From: Candidatus Binatia bacterium
GTDB lineage: Bacteria > Desulfobacterota > Binatia > UBA1149 > JAJCZL01
DNA: 64,000 bases
NCBI GenBank assembly: GCA_028278325.1
Contig: JANQEO010000213.1
Location: 121,746-185,745, forward strand
Direction of reading: 5' to 3'
Position numbers and translations under genes: made by a program
Part shown: positions 50,917 through 60,558 of the stretch, one piece after another
How the letters are laid out: every line of letters begins with the position of its first letter
How positions within the stretch are numbered: the stretch's first letter is position 1
Notes under the pieces: generated by a model
What the model saw: only the letters and a program-made list of their open reading frames with translations
Told to the model about the DNA's origin: nothing
Databases searched by the model: none

Positions 50917-52473
50917 TTAGGTCTCTTTTCGCCTGCACTGGATAGTATATCCAGCGTGTTGGCAGGTGCCGTCCTCCAATGAGAAGCGCCAGTCGTGCCC
51001 GGGGCAGATCAGGTATCCGCCCTCGACTGGAGCTTGGGACAGGTCGGAGCCGGCATGAGGGCAGAACCGTTGAACCTCGTACTGGACGCCGTCCGCTTCC
51101 AGCGTAAAGGTCGGGGTCGGCCCCGACGACAAGGCGATTTCGGCCTTTGCGATCTTTTGCAGCGCTGCATGATCCCCCATCTTGAAGAAGGTGAACAGGT
51201 GCTGGTTGTACACGTCAGGGTCGCGCCGGGCCTTGAATCGGAGTGACAGAAACATGTCCTCCCAAGACATCTCGCCGCTCAGCACCTGATCGAGATAGCG
51301 CGATTCGACCTCGAAGCTGTAGTGGTACTCCTCGCCCTCGTGGGGATAGACGAGTTCCGATGGCGGCGGGTCACGGAAGTCGGCGATCCACCTACCACCC
51401 TCGGGTCCCGTGACGTCGAACAACACCCTCATGTCTATGTGCGCGGAGAAGTAGGGATTGCGCGAGATGAGAGGCTCGAGATGAGCCTTGAACCTGTCGA
51501 ACAAGCCCGGAGTGGGGACCGGGATGGCTGCTTTCACCTCCTCGACCAACCGCCGCTTTTCGGGGCGCTTGCTTTCGCAATACTTCAATCGGTCGCGTTC
51601 GTAGTCGAAGTCTTCATACGCGGGGTGTCGCGACACCTGCCGTTCGCCTTTCTCCCAGATCAACTTGTCACCGGGCTTTAGCATCTCTCCCGCTATGTCG
51701 GTCTGATCGGCTAGGGTTCTCAGCGCGACCGTTGGAGTCGGGAACATCGAACCTGGCGCAGTGAAGATGTCGTAGAGCTCGTCATCGAAAAAACAGGGCG
51801 GTCCGGCGCAGGGAACGGCCAGAGACGGTTGCATGGCCTTGGCCGCGGTCACGAAGCTCGTCAACGCAGATTCCCGGCGCGCGGCTATCAGTTCACGTCG
51901 CTCCTCGTCGGAGTACTGGGGGTAGGTGAGCGGATACCAAATCGCGGGCGAAGCCTGCGCGAACATCACGTCGAAGTGCTCGGCTCGCAACATCTCCAGG
52001 GGCAGCGCCAGGTTGCAGTCGTTCAGATTGAACGCTTTGCAGTCTTGCGTCTCGATGATGCAGCAGGAGTCGAACCAATGGGGAGGGCAGTTGTAGGCTG
52101 CGGTGGAGATGCGCAGCTTCATGTCGCCGCTGACTTCGAAGCCCTCGAAGTCGTCGAGTTCCACGATGTGCTCGAAGCCGAGCTTCTTGAGCTTGACCAA
52201 GAGGCGTTTCTTGTGGAACCGCCCCGTAACGATGGGGGTGGTTTTGTCGAGCCGTTCCAGGAACTCCGGGTCGAAGTGATCCAGGTGCTCATGAGAAATG
52301 TAGACGGCTGTTGGCTCGAGCAGGGCGCTCAGGTCCGTGCTCGGGTACTCAGGGTACTGGAACCAGCTGGCGTTATAGCCCCCTGCCGGCGACATCCACG
52401 GATCGCACAAGAGGAGAGTGTTTCCGGACCTCACAGCAAGGCCGGCATGGCCCAAGAATTCTAGACTCGTCAT
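50917..52473 (-). CDS. MBL-fold hydrolase fused to a C-terminal Rieske domain (CMAH/UlaG-like)
   Basis: A 518-residue protein. The N-terminal metallo-beta-lactamase fold carries HEHLDHFD and FLGHAGLAV, close to UlaG-like proteins. The middle part has no family I can name. The C-terminus is a Rieske domain with FCPHAGSDL and ICPGHDWRF, giving Cys-x-His and Cys-x2-His ligands. CMP-N-acetylneuraminate hydroxylase combines the same two domains in the opposite order, so an oxygenase or hydroxylase role is possible. The start at ATG 52473 (MTSLEFLGHAG) is better than the farther frame extension. Confidence 0.83.
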   Translation of the reverse strand: MTSLEFLGHAGLAVRSGNTLLLCDPWMSPAGGYNASWFQYPEYPSTDLSALLEPTAVYISHEHLDHFDPEFLERLDKTTPIVTGRFHKKRLLVKLKKLGFEHIVELDDFEGFEVSGDMKLRISTAAYNCPPHWFDSCCIIETQDCKAFNLNDCNLALPLEMLRAEHFDVMFAQASPAIWYPLTYPQYSDEERRELIAARRESALTSFVTAAKAMQPSLAVPCAGPPCFFDDELYDIFTAPGSMFPTPTVALRTLADQTDIAGEMLKPGDKLIWEKGERQVSRHPAYEDFDYERDRLKYCESKRPEKRRLVEEVKAAIPVPTPGLFDRFKAHLEPLISRNPYFSAHIDMRVLFDVTGPEGGRWIADFRDPPPSELVYPHEGEEYHYSFEVESRYLDQVLSGEMSWEDMFLSLRFKARRDPDVYNQHLFTFFKMGDHAALQKIAKAEIALSSGPTPTFTLEADGVQYEVQRFCPHAGSDLSQAPVEGGYLICPGHDWRFSLEDGTCQHAGYTIQCRRKET

Positions 52474-52544
52474 CGTATAACCTAACTTATTCGGGCATTT
52501 ACAGGGTGAGAGCAAGACCCTTCTGCGGGGGTCGGGCGGAGTCC

Positions 52545-53813
52545 TCAGGCGGCCGTGTCGGGGGACGTTTCCCCATTTCTCGCGCCAAGACTGGCGGCCA
52601 CCGCCGCGGCGGCTTGCCGGCCCGACGCCATTGCTCCGTTGATGGAAGCCGACTCGAAGTAGTCACCGCAGGCGAAAATTCCCGGCTCCTGAGGTGCGCT
52701 CCCCAGACTCGCGTGGCTTGGCCGTTGGGACGGAAGAGCGTGTGCAATACGGTAGGTACGGAGATGTTCCCAACTTTCGACGGTGCTTCCGAACCAACTC
52801 CTGAGTTGAGCTCTTACGGCGGTGTTCAGCGCCTTGTTTGTGCCTTTCGGGTTGCCCAGGACCGTTACCGAGACCAGCTCGGCGTCGCTCTTCGCGTAGG
52901 AGCGTGAGATTCTGCTCGGGAAGCACATGTTGTTGATCGGCCCTGTGCCCGTGCCGTTGAGGATGAGGATAGGCTCCTGGATCGGCGCACTCGAGCATGA
53001 AAAGTAAATGCAGGTCACCTCGTGGTATGGGGGAGATTGGGCAGATGGCACGAGTCGATTGGCTTCGGGTCCTTCGCTAGCCAGGACCACAGCCCGGCAG
53101 GTCAACTTCTCTCCGCTGCCCAAGGTGACAAGGCCCGGGCCCACGCTCTCCACCTTGCTTCTCAGCGTCACGCTGTCTTCCGCCAGCTGCGTGGCAAGGT
53201 GCTCGGCAAGCGAGCCCATCCCACCTGCAGGGAGTGCGGTACGACCCGTCGAAAACATGCGCAGGACGAACTCCAGCTGTCTCCAAGTCGTGCTGAGGGT
53301 CGGCTCGAGGAACACGCCCGCGAAGAACGGCCGAAAAAAGGTCTGGATGAACCGTTCCGAGAAGGTTCGCGCTCGCAGTCCCTCGAGTACGGTGACGTCC
53401 TCGGCGAGTTCACCGGCGGGCCGCCTGGTGACATGGGAACTCAGACGAGCAAGCCTGGCCTTGTCACTGAGGGTCGCGATCGAAGAGCGCAGTTCCGGAA
53501 GGAATTCCTTTGGGCGCCGTCGGTAGTCGGTCAGTCGTTGGAAGCCGCGGTCAGTGTAGATCAACGCGCCCGGGTAGAAGGAGTGGAGGTCCAGGGCGTC
53601 GTAGTTGAGGGCGCGTCTGGTCTCCGGATAAGCGGTGAGTAGAACCTGAAAGCCGCGGTCGAGGAGGAACCCGCGAAACGTGTCGGTTCGCACTCTTCCT
53701 CCGACCCCATCCGAAGCTTCCACGAGTCTGCAGTCGATGCCTTGCTGCTGTAAGGCACGGGCGCAGCTCAGGCCCGCCATTCCCGCGCCTACTATGATGA
53801 CATCGGAATCCAT
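52545..53813 (-). CDS. FAD-dependent amine-oxidase/phytoene-desaturase-like protein
   Basis: A 422-residue flavoprotein with the FAD motif DVIIVGAGMAGLSCARALQQQG, then VEASDGVGGRVRTD, and a closing GIFACGDYFESASINGAMASGRQAA. This is the protoporphyrinogen oxidase/amine oxidase superfamily. No membrane segment is clear. It lies 72 bp upstream of the MBL-Rieske gene on the same strand and 9 nt downstream of the SRPBCC-epimerase gene. The substrate is unknown. Confidence 0.86.
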   Translation of the reverse strand: MDSDVIIVGAGMAGLSCARALQQQGIDCRLVEASDGVGGRVRTDTFRGFLLDRGFQVLLTAYPETRRALNYDALDLHSFYPGALIYTDRGFQRLTDYRRRPKEFLPELRSSIATLSDKARLARLSSHVTRRPAGELAEDVTVLEGLRARTFSERFIQTFFRPFFAGVFLEPTLSTTWRQLEFVLRMFSTGRTALPAGGMGSLAEHLATQLAEDSVTLRSKVESVGPGLVTLGSGEKLTCRAVVLASEGPEANRLVPSAQSPPYHEVTCIYFSCSSAPIQEPILILNGTGTGPINNMCFPSRISRSYAKSDAELVSVTVLGNPKGTNKALNTAVRAQLRSWFGSTVESWEHLRTYRIAHALPSQRPSHASLGSAPQEPGIFACGDYFESASINGAMASGRQAAAAVAASLGARNGETSPDTAA

Positions 53814-53822
53814 GAAAACGCC

Positions 53823-55193
53823 CTAGCGGCCCAGCTCGAAGCGGATCGCTCCCTCGAGATCCGGGTGGAGAAAGCGGAAGCCGTTGGCCTCGGCCTTCGC
53901 GGGGATCACGCGCGAGCCCGCAAGCATCGATGCCTCTCCCATCTCACCGAACAAGAAGCGGACTATGTGTGAGGGAACCGACATCACGGCGGGCCGTTTA
54001 AGGACGCGCGCAAGTGTCCTGGCGAACTCCCGGTTGGTTACAGGCTTGGGCGACACCGCGTTTAGAGGTCCTCTCATGCTCCCGTCGAACAGCGCATGGT
54101 GAATCAGTCCGACCAGGTCGTCGAGAGTAATCCAGCTCATGTACTGTTGTCCGCTGCCGACACTTCCGCCCGCGCCCATACGAAAGAGCGGCGACATCCT
54201 GGCCAGCGCGCCGCCGGGTGCGGAAAGTACCGTCCCGATACGAAGGTTGACGACGCGAACGCCCGCGCGCGAGGCGGCCTCGGTCGAGTTCTCCCAGGCT
54301 CTGCATACGTCGGCAGTAAAACCTGCTCCGTGTTCGGCCTCTTCGTCGAGGCGGTCGCGACCTCGGTTCCCATAGTAGGCTGTAGCAGAGGCGGAAATCA
54401 GGGTGCGTGGAGGGCGGTCCAGGCCTGCCAACGTACGCGCCAGCAGTAGTGTCGGCTTGACGCGTGCGTCTTGGATCGCGCGCTTGCGCCTTGGTGACCA
54501 ACGTCCGCGCCTGACGCCGGCGCCGGCCAGGTGCACCACCGCGTCCAGTCCCTCGAGGCCGGCCGCGTCCAGGCGTTCGGCTGAAGGATCCCAGCCGATA
54601 TCGGAGCTGCCGACGCGAGGTCGCCGCGTAACTCGGACGATGTCGTGACCGCCCGCATCCAGGAACGCACACAGCTCGCGGCCTACGATCCCGTTTGCGC
54701 CCGTAACCGCAATTCTTTGGGGTCGCGGTGCGACGACTCGGCCGTGACGCTCGAGGTCATCGCGGGTTCTATCGCGCCTGAACGCCATCGTCTTCGCGAT
54801 GCGTTTGTCGATCAGCGTGGCACTCAGCACCGAGCTCAGCAGCTCGGCAGGTAGGGCGTAATCGATCTCATCGGTCATCGACGATGTGCCGTCACCATTG
54901 TCGGAGAACTGGTGTCGGTGGCGCCAACGTTTGAACACGCCTTCCACCTGACGCTCTGTGAACTCGCGGCCGTGTCGCAGGTCGCGACGCTCGGTGACCC
55001 AGCGCCAGGTCGCGGGCCCGTTGCAGACACGCAGAACGGAGCGCGCCCCTTCCTCCATTCCGGCAGCCGATTCCAGGATCTCGATCCTTTCCCAGGGAGC
55101 GATGAGTCTCGCAACGGAACCCGATCGCGAATGCCAGGCGAACAACTGCTCGGCTCGTGCATCGACGTTGCTACATTGAGTGAACGTCGGCAT
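53823..55193 (-). CDS. TIGR01777-family epimerase with N-terminal SRPBCC domain
   Basis: A 456-residue fusion. The first 150 residues resemble an SRPBCC (START-like) ligand-binding domain (TQCSNVDARAEQLFAWH and the later RHRHQFSDNGDGT). From about residue 160 a Rossmann epimerase follows with IAVTGANGIVGRELCAFL, DAVVHLAGAGVRRGRWS, SASATAYYGNRG, YMSWITLDDLVGLIHHAL and the C-terminal FRFLHPDLEGAI, all typical of TIGR01777 proteins. This fusion is common in bacteria. The substrate is unknown. Confidence 0.88.
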   Translation of the reverse strand: MPTFTQCSNVDARAEQLFAWHSRSGSVARLIAPWERIEILESAAGMEEGARSVLRVCNGPATWRWVTERRDLRHGREFTERQVEGVFKRWRHRHQFSDNGDGTSSMTDEIDYALPAELLSSVLSATLIDKRIAKTMAFRRDRTRDDLERHGRVVAPRPQRIAVTGANGIVGRELCAFLDAGGHDIVRVTRRPRVGSSDIGWDPSAERLDAAGLEGLDAVVHLAGAGVRRGRWSPRRKRAIQDARVKPTLLLARTLAGLDRPPRTLISASATAYYGNRGRDRLDEEAEHGAGFTADVCRAWENSTEAASRAGVRVVNLRIGTVLSAPGGALARMSPLFRMGAGGSVGSGQQYMSWITLDDLVGLIHHALFDGSMRGPLNAVSPKPVTNREFARTLARVLKRPAVMSVPSHIVRFLFGEMGEASMLAGSRVIPAKAEANGFRFLHPDLEGAIRFELGR

Positions 55194-55278
55194 CGACTAC
55201 TCGAACCTTTCAGCCATCCACCACTTCCTCTGCCCGCCATGGCCGTCGGTGCGCGTGGCGGGTCGTGCCGGGTTTACG

Positions 55279-55977
55279 TTACAGGTTCCAGCGAACCACC
55301 AGATTGACCGACTGCGAGAACGCGTCGGTGTCGAAGGTGTCTCCCGCCGCCGTCGTGAACTCCGGCTCTACGAGGCCGGTGAGCACGTAGCGGATCTCGA
55401 GATTGACGGTGTCCGTGAAATGAGCCAACACGCCGAGAATGCCTTGATAGGCGAAAGTCGTGTCGTTGTCGTCGACGCTCGTCACAGCCGTGGTCACGTT
55501 GAGATCCATGCCTCCCAAACCTACACCAACGCCGGCGAAGGGCCGCAAGAACCCGTCGTCGTCGAGATCATAGAGAACGTTGACCATGGCGGTCCAGAGC
55601 GTGACGTCACCGTCGGCGGTGAGGAGCCCTGTCGTTCCTCCGGCGATCGCTTGAGGAAGAGCCGCTACGATCGGCGGCGGTACGATGCCGGCGTCGGTGA
55701 AGAAGGTGCTGTCGACGCTGTTGTTCCGGTAGCCCAACTCGAGTTCGCCTCTCCAGCTGCTACCGAAAGTGCGGCCTACCGTCAGTGCTCCGCCGGCTCC
55801 CTTGTTCCAATCAGGCTCGATCTCGTCGCCGTCGGAATCACTCCACTCTTCGTCCTGCATCCAGTTGATCCCGGCCTGCGCCGCCAAATACCAACCGTCG
55901 CCGTTCTCGTCGTTCGCCCACGCAGCCGATGGTGCTGCGAATGCTACCAACAAAGCCATTGTGAAGACTCTGATCAT
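55279..55977 (-). CDS. Outer-membrane beta-barrel protein (OmpW/OmpA-like small barrel)
   Basis: A 232-residue exported barrel. The signal peptide MIRVFTMALLVAFAAPSAAWA is followed by GWYLAAQAGINWM and alternating strands (GGALTVGRTFG, GELELGYRNNSVDSTFF, FLRPFAGVGVGLGGMDLNV, VNLEIRYVLTGL). It ends in VNLVVRWNL. AAGGAGAAGGGG immediately precedes the ATG at 55977. An in-frame extension to 56046 is less likely. The gene stands alone. Confidence 0.82.
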   Translation of the reverse strand: MIRVFTMALLVAFAAPSAAWANDENGDGWYLAAQAGINWMQDEEWSDSDGDEIEPDWNKGAGGALTVGRTFGSSWRGELELGYRNNSVDSTFFTDAGIVPPPIVAALPQAIAGGTTGLLTADGDVTLWTAMVNVLYDLDDDGFLRPFAGVGVGLGGMDLNVTTAVTSVDDNDTTFAYQGILGVLAHFTDTVNLEIRYVLTGLVEPEFTTAAGDTFDTDAFSQSVNLVVRWNL

Positions 55978-56069
55978 CCCCCTTCTCCTTGACGTGGCGG
56001 ATACTTTCGTCGGACCTTGCCTGCAACTGGGCAGTTTGACAACCATTTTGTGCCCAGGTTCCCCTCGTG

Positions 56070-56387
56070 TCAGTGAAGGGCCTTGGGGAGGTCCTTGGCT
56101 TCCTCGATGGGGCCGTACTTCTCCTCGTAGCGCCGAAGGTTCTCGCCCATGGCGCGTACGATTCGCTTTAGATGTTCCGGTGATGCGACCACCCTCGACC
56201 GCAGGTTGGCGACGGCTTGTCCCTGTCCGGCCGCCTGAGGCTGGACGAACAGGAAGTCGAGAATGAACTCCTCCTTCCGGTGGTTGATCATCATCAAGTT
56301 CGAATAGACGCCCGCTGCGATCTCCGGATCGCTGTGGATCGACATCTGGTGCTGGTGTTTAGGCGTAGGACCGGGTTTCTCGGCCAT
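56070..56387 (-). CDS. DUF3467-type small protein
   Basis: A 105-residue protein. GVYSNLMMINHRKEEFILDFLFVQP, SRVVASPEHLKRIVRAMGENL and RYEEKYGPIEEA match the DUF3467 pattern of a strand-rich protein found across bacteria. Its function is not known. The N-terminus is short and His/Pro-rich. It is divergent from the thiolase-like gene. Confidence 0.85.
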   Translation of the reverse strand: MAEKPGPTPKHQHQMSIHSDPEIAAGVYSNLMMINHRKEEFILDFLFVQPQAAGQGQAVANLRSRVVASPEHLKRIVRAMGENLRRYEEKYGPIEEAKDLPKALH

Positions 56388-56451
56388 CGAGTCTCTCCTT
56401 AATATAGCGAGCCAATAGCATAGGGGCCGAGTCCAGCCTACTCTAGGCGCG

Positions 56452-57978
56452 GTGGCAACTATGGAACGGCAGTCAGCCGATAACTTGCCGGTGCTGATCG
56501 GGGGCGGCCAGGCAGTTCAGCGAGACTGTGATCCGGCTGAGAGCAGCGGCCCGTTGGAGTTGATGGCGAAGGCCGCCCGCGAGGCCGCCGGCGACAGCGG
56601 GGTCGGCGAAGCCGTATTCGAGGGCATTGATACGGTCGCCGTCGTGCACGTGCTGTCGTGTGACTATCACGACCCGGTTAGCCCATTGGCGCATGAGTTG
56701 GGGATCCACCCACGCTCCGCAATCTACTCTTACATCGGGGGCGATACTCCTCAGGCGCTGGTCAACGCCCTGGCCCGCCGGATCGCCGCGGGGGAAGTGG
56801 GGGCGGCGCTTTTGGTAGGCGCGGAGGCCCTGAATTCGCTGCGAAAGGGGCACCGCCAAGGCTCGCAGGTTCCCTGGGTCGGAGACCGCAACGATGGAGA
56901 TGCCAAGCCCGAGCGTTTCGGCGACTCCAGGCTAGGAAGCAACGACCTGGAGATGCGTCACGGTCTTCAGTTGCCCATTCATATCTATCCGTTGTTCGAG
57001 AACGCGCTGCGCGCACACTACGGGCGCGACATCGCTGAGCATCAGCGTGCACTGGGATGGCTTTGCGAGAACCTGGCGGCTCAGGCGGCCGGCAATCCGT
57101 TCTCTTGGTTCAAGGAGCCTCGAACCTCCGAGGAGATTGCCTCGGCCTCCGAAGCTAACCGCTACGTAGGGTTTCCGTACACGAAGCTGATGAACGCGAT
57201 GATGACCGTGGATCAAGGCGCGGCGGTGATCATGACTTCCGCGGCAAGAGCCCGCGCGATGGGTGTGGACGAGTCGCGGCTCGTGTACGTCGCCGGTGCG
57301 GAGAGCGCATACGATCACTGGTGGGTTTCGGAGCGCGCCGACTACCATTCATCTCCCGCCGCGCGAACGATCTTCGAGCATGTCCTGGAGTCAGCCGGAG
57401 TATCGGTCGAGCAACTGAGTTTCCTCGACCTCTACAGCTGCTTCCCGTCAGCCGTACAGATCCTCCGCGATAGCCTCGGGATCGACGCGGGTGATGATCG
57501 GCCTCTGACCGTCACCGGGGGGCTCGCGTACCACGGAGGCGCCGGCAACAACTATTCCATGCACGCGATCGCCACCATGATCTCCAAGCTGCGTGACAAC
57601 CCCGGCTCCTACGGATTGGTATCTGCGATGGGCTGGTATCTGACCAAGCACGCTGTCGGTTTATATAGTAGCGAGCAGGCACGGCCCGTGTTCACGGAGG
57701 GCAGGGCCATCCAAGAGAGTCTCGATTCACTTGCGCGCCCTGTGGTCATCGAAGAGCCCCGTGGAAATTGCGTCGTCGAGACTTACACCGTCATGCATGA
57801 TCGGGAAGGGGCGCCCGAAAAAGGCATAGTCATAGGCCGTTTGCAGTCCGGTGAGAGGTTCGTCGCCAACACGGTCGATGACCGCGCTCTACTCGAGGAG
57901 CTCGAGACCCGGGATCCCATAGGTCGGGAAGCGGTAGTGACGACGCACAACGGGGCGGGTCTGGTCAGTTTCGACTGA
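56452..57978 (+). CDS. Thiolase-like (SCP-x type) acetyl-CoA acetyltransferase family protein
   Basis: A 508-residue protein. The thiolase fold is visible in VLIGGGQAVQRD, SYIGGDTPQALVNALARRI, LLVGAEALNS, FLDLYSCFPSAVQILR and GGLAYHGGAGNNYSMHAIA, which keeps the active-site His-containing GGxxxxGG region. The C-terminal 100 residues form an OB-fold-like extension (GIVIGRLQSGERFVANTVDD). The catalytic nucleophile Cys is in the HVLSCDYHD or LYSCFPS segments and is not certain. Start GTG 56452 or ATG 56461. A thioesterase gene follows after 34 nt, so acyl-CoA metabolism is likely. Confidence 0.83.
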   Translation: MATMERQSADNLPVLIGGGQAVQRDCDPAESSGPLELMAKAAREAAGDSGVGEAVFEGIDTVAVVHVLSCDYHDPVSPLAHELGIHPRSAIYSYIGGDTPQALVNALARRIAAGEVGAALLVGAEALNSLRKGHRQGSQVPWVGDRNDGDAKPERFGDSRLGSNDLEMRHGLQLPIHIYPLFENALRAHYGRDIAEHQRALGWLCENLAAQAAGNPFSWFKEPRTSEEIASASEANRYVGFPYTKLMNAMMTVDQGAAVIMTSAARARAMGVDESRLVYVAGAESAYDHWWVSERADYHSSPAARTIFEHVLESAGVSVEQLSFLDLYSCFPSAVQILRDSLGIDAGDDRPLTVTGGLAYHGGAGNNYSMHAIATMISKLRDNPGSYGLVSAMGWYLTKHAVGLYSSEQARPVFTEGRAIQESLDSLARPVVIEEPRGNCVVETYTVMHDREGAPEKGIVIGRLQSGERFVANTVDDRALLEELETRDPIGREAVVTTHNGAGLVSFD

Positions 57979-58012
57979 CAGGGCGCGAGCCGAACCAAGG
58001 AGTCACCTGTCG

Positions 58013-58465
58013 ATGGAGCAACAGCAGTTCGATACATTCGACCAACGAACAGCGGATGCAATGATCGCTGCGCACGAGAACATAACGGGACTACCGGCTT
58101 ACCTGGGTGCACGGCTCGTGGAACTGACGCCCGGGCGTCTCAAGCTGGTCATGGAGGTGCGTGAGGAGTTGGTGACGCCCGTCGGGGCCGTTCACGGTGG
58201 AGTCATGGCAGGGTTGGTGGACCATGCTCTCGGCGTCGTGCTGTACCCCCTAATGAAACCTGCACAATGGGCGGCTACCACGGAGTTCAAGCTCAACTAT
58301 TTGGCGGCAGTGAAGAAGGGTGAGTTGGTCGCCGAGTCCCGGGTAGTTTCGCTAGGGCGAAGGTCGGCGGTCGTGCGCTGCGAGGTCACAAACGACGGTA
58401 GATTGGCGTGCGTGGCCCAAGGAACCCTTCTGATCTCGGATCCGCCGGGCAAGCCCAAGGCGTAG
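58013..58465 (+). CDS. Hotdog-fold thioesterase (PaaI-like)
   Basis: A 150-residue hotdog thioesterase. The motif AVHGGVMAGLVDHALG contains the HGG and catalytic acid typical of PaaI/YbgC-like acyl-CoA thioesterases. TTEFKLNYLAAVKKGELVAES and RSAVVRCEVTNDGRL follow. It may pair with the thiolase-like gene. A DHNA-CoA thioesterase is missing from the men cluster and this fold could supply it, but that is speculation. Confidence 0.85.
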   Translation: MEQQQFDTFDQRTADAMIAAHENITGLPAYLGARLVELTPGRLKLVMEVREELVTPVGAVHGGVMAGLVDHALGVVLYPLMKPAQWAATTEFKLNYLAAVKKGELVAESRVVSLGRRSAVVRCEVTNDGRLACVAQGTLLISDPPGKPKA

Positions 58466-58587
58466 TCTCGGGAGAAATACGCATTGACAAAGCGAATCGT
58501 GGTATGCAAAGCCGTGATAAGTTTACCGGTTGGGTGCCCTCATCTGCCCCATGTGGGCGTGTCGAGCCGGAGCTAGGGGAGAAAACT

Positions 58588-60525
58588 ATGGTTACGTGGA
58601 CTCGAGTAGCGCAGGCTGTTTTGTCGGTCATCGTCCTGTCCATGTGGGCGGCGGGAGAGGCGGCGGCAGTAGGACCGATCTTTGTCGAGTCTTCGGCGCT
58701 CAACACCAACGCGTCCTCCGACAGCGGCACCGATTTCACACCGGCAGTTGCCACCGACGACATGGGCAACTGGGTTGCGATATGGCGTTCCGACGAGGAA
58801 TTTTCAGGCACGCTCAACCTGGGGACGGACGAGGATCTGCTGGTATCCCGCTCGACGGATGACGGAGGGACATGGTCGGCGCCTGCTGCGCTCAACACCA
58901 ATGGCGGGTCAGACTCCGGCGGTGACTTTGCGCCGACTTTGGCTAGTGACAAAGCCGGCAATTGGGTTGCCGTGTGGGATTCCGACGAAAACGTGGGAGG
59001 CACCGCCGGAACCGACTTCGATATCCTCGTGTCGTTGTCGAGCGACGCAGGCGTCACTTGGTCTGCCCCCGTCCCGCTGAACACCAACGCTACAACCGAC
59101 AGCGGTTCCGATATGGAACCGGCCATAGCGACGGACGGCGCCGGGACGTGGGTCGTCGGGTGGCACTCCAACGAGAACGTTGGTGGCGCCGGCATCGATT
59201 TCGACATCCTCTACGCCGTTTCTCAGGACAACGGTGCCAGTTGGACGGCGCCTTCGCCTCTCAACAGTACGGCCACCACCGATACGGGCAATGACGACAA
59301 CGTCGACATCGCAGTGGCGGCGGGGCTGTGGATCGCCAGCTGGGGGTCGGCCGAAAACACCGGCGGTATAGGCACTGACTTCGACATATTCGGTTCTCGC
59401 ACCCTCGACCCGACGAGCGGTTGGGGTGCCGTACAGATCGTCAACTCCAACGCTTCCCGCAACGGAGCCAACGATGGTGACAGGTTCCCTTCGGTCGCCG
59501 GCGACGGTTCGACCTGGATCATCGCTTGGCAGTCCGGTGACAAGCTCGGTACGGGCGGGGCATCGATCGGAACCGACGAAGACATTCTGTACTCGACCTC
59601 CGCCGATCTCGGCGGGACCTGGGCGACCGTGCAGCCTCTCAATACCAACGCCAAGCCTGATAGCGGCGAGGATCGGCGGCCACGAATCATCACCGACGGA
59701 CTGGGTGAGTGGATCGCGGTATGGGATTCCGACGACACGCTGTCAGGTGCGGTCGGATCTGATGGAGACATCCTTATCGCTCGTTCGTCGAACGACGGCG
59801 CTACCTGGTCGAACCCGGGCCCGCTGGATCCGGCCGGAACCAGCGATGTGGGTAACGACAGCAACGCAGCCGTGGCCACAGACGTGACCAAGTGGGTGGC
59901 GGTCTGGAACTCGACGGACGACAAGATCGCGACCATCGGCACCGATGCCGACATCTTGGTGTCGACGTCTGATACCTTGTGCGCGGCAGTTCCGATCGGT
60001 TCGGGCGTTTGCCGCGAGCCCTTCGTTCCCAACAAGAGCCGCTTGATCTTCGTCAACAAGGATCCCGACAAGCGCGACAAGCTGACGTTCAAGTGGAACA
60101 AGGGGGACGATACCTCTCTGGCCGCGTTGGGAGATCCCATCACGGCGACGGACTACATCGTGTGTATCTACGATCAGTCCATTGTTCCTTCACAGTTCAA
60201 CAAGATCTTCGAGTCGCAGATCGAGTCCGGTGGAACCTGCAAGAACGGGAAGCCTTGTTGGAAGGATTTCCGCGGGAAGGGATTCAACTACCGTAACCCG
60301 GAGGCGACTCCCTTCGGTATGAAGGCCGCGAATCTGAGGTCGGGCGTGCCCGGCAAGGCCAAGGTCATACTTCGCGGCAAAGGTGACCTGCTGGGGCCTC
60401 CGCAGCTACCACTGACCGAGCCGGTGCTGGTTCAGGTCAAGAACACCGAAGGCGAATGCTGGGAGGCGACCTTCAGCATACCGATCAAGGACGACGGACA
60501 GATCTTCAAGTCCAAGGATAACTGA
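58588..60525 (+). CDS. Secreted beta-propeller (sialidase/BNR-like repeat) protein
   Basis: A 645-residue exported protein with a Sec signal (VLSVIVLSMWAAGEAAA). About seven tandem repeats of roughly 60 residues fill residues 30-460. Each has LNTNAxxDSG, a GxWVAxWxS strand, GTDxDI and a DxGxTWSAP BNR-like end. This fits a seven-bladed propeller. The C-terminal 180 residues form a different domain (SRLIFVNKDPDKRDK, GGTCKNGKPCWKDF, GECWEATFS) with Cys residues. Start ATG 58588 has AGGGGAGA upstream. No catalytic Arg triad of sialidases is evident, so a binding role is likelier. Confidence 0.82.
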   Translation: MVTWTRVAQAVLSVIVLSMWAAGEAAAVGPIFVESSALNTNASSDSGTDFTPAVATDDMGNWVAIWRSDEEFSGTLNLGTDEDLLVSRSTDDGGTWSAPAALNTNGGSDSGGDFAPTLASDKAGNWVAVWDSDENVGGTAGTDFDILVSLSSDAGVTWSAPVPLNTNATTDSGSDMEPAIATDGAGTWVVGWHSNENVGGAGIDFDILYAVSQDNGASWTAPSPLNSTATTDTGNDDNVDIAVAAGLWIASWGSAENTGGIGTDFDIFGSRTLDPTSGWGAVQIVNSNASRNGANDGDRFPSVAGDGSTWIIAWQSGDKLGTGGASIGTDEDILYSTSADLGGTWATVQPLNTNAKPDSGEDRRPRIITDGLGEWIAVWDSDDTLSGAVGSDGDILIARSSNDGATWSNPGPLDPAGTSDVGNDSNAAVATDVTKWVAVWNSTDDKIATIGTDADILVSTSDTLCAAVPIGSGVCREPFVPNKSRLIFVNKDPDKRDKLTFKWNKGDDTSLAALGDPITATDYIVCIYDQSIVPSQFNKIFESQIESGGTCKNGKPCWKDFRGKGFNYRNPEATPFGMKAANLRSGVPGKAKVILRGKGDLLGPPQLPLTEPVLVQVKNTEGECWEATFSIPIKDDGQIFKSKDN

Positions 60526-60558
60526 GCGCTCGAGACCGGGCGCACCGACATCAGGAGA

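Noticed and set aside
58484..58506. TTGACA at 58484 as a sigma-70 -35 element before the propeller gene
   Set aside because: No -10-like hexamer lies at 16-18 bp spacing; TATGCA is at 13 bp. It may still be a weak promoter but cannot be supported.
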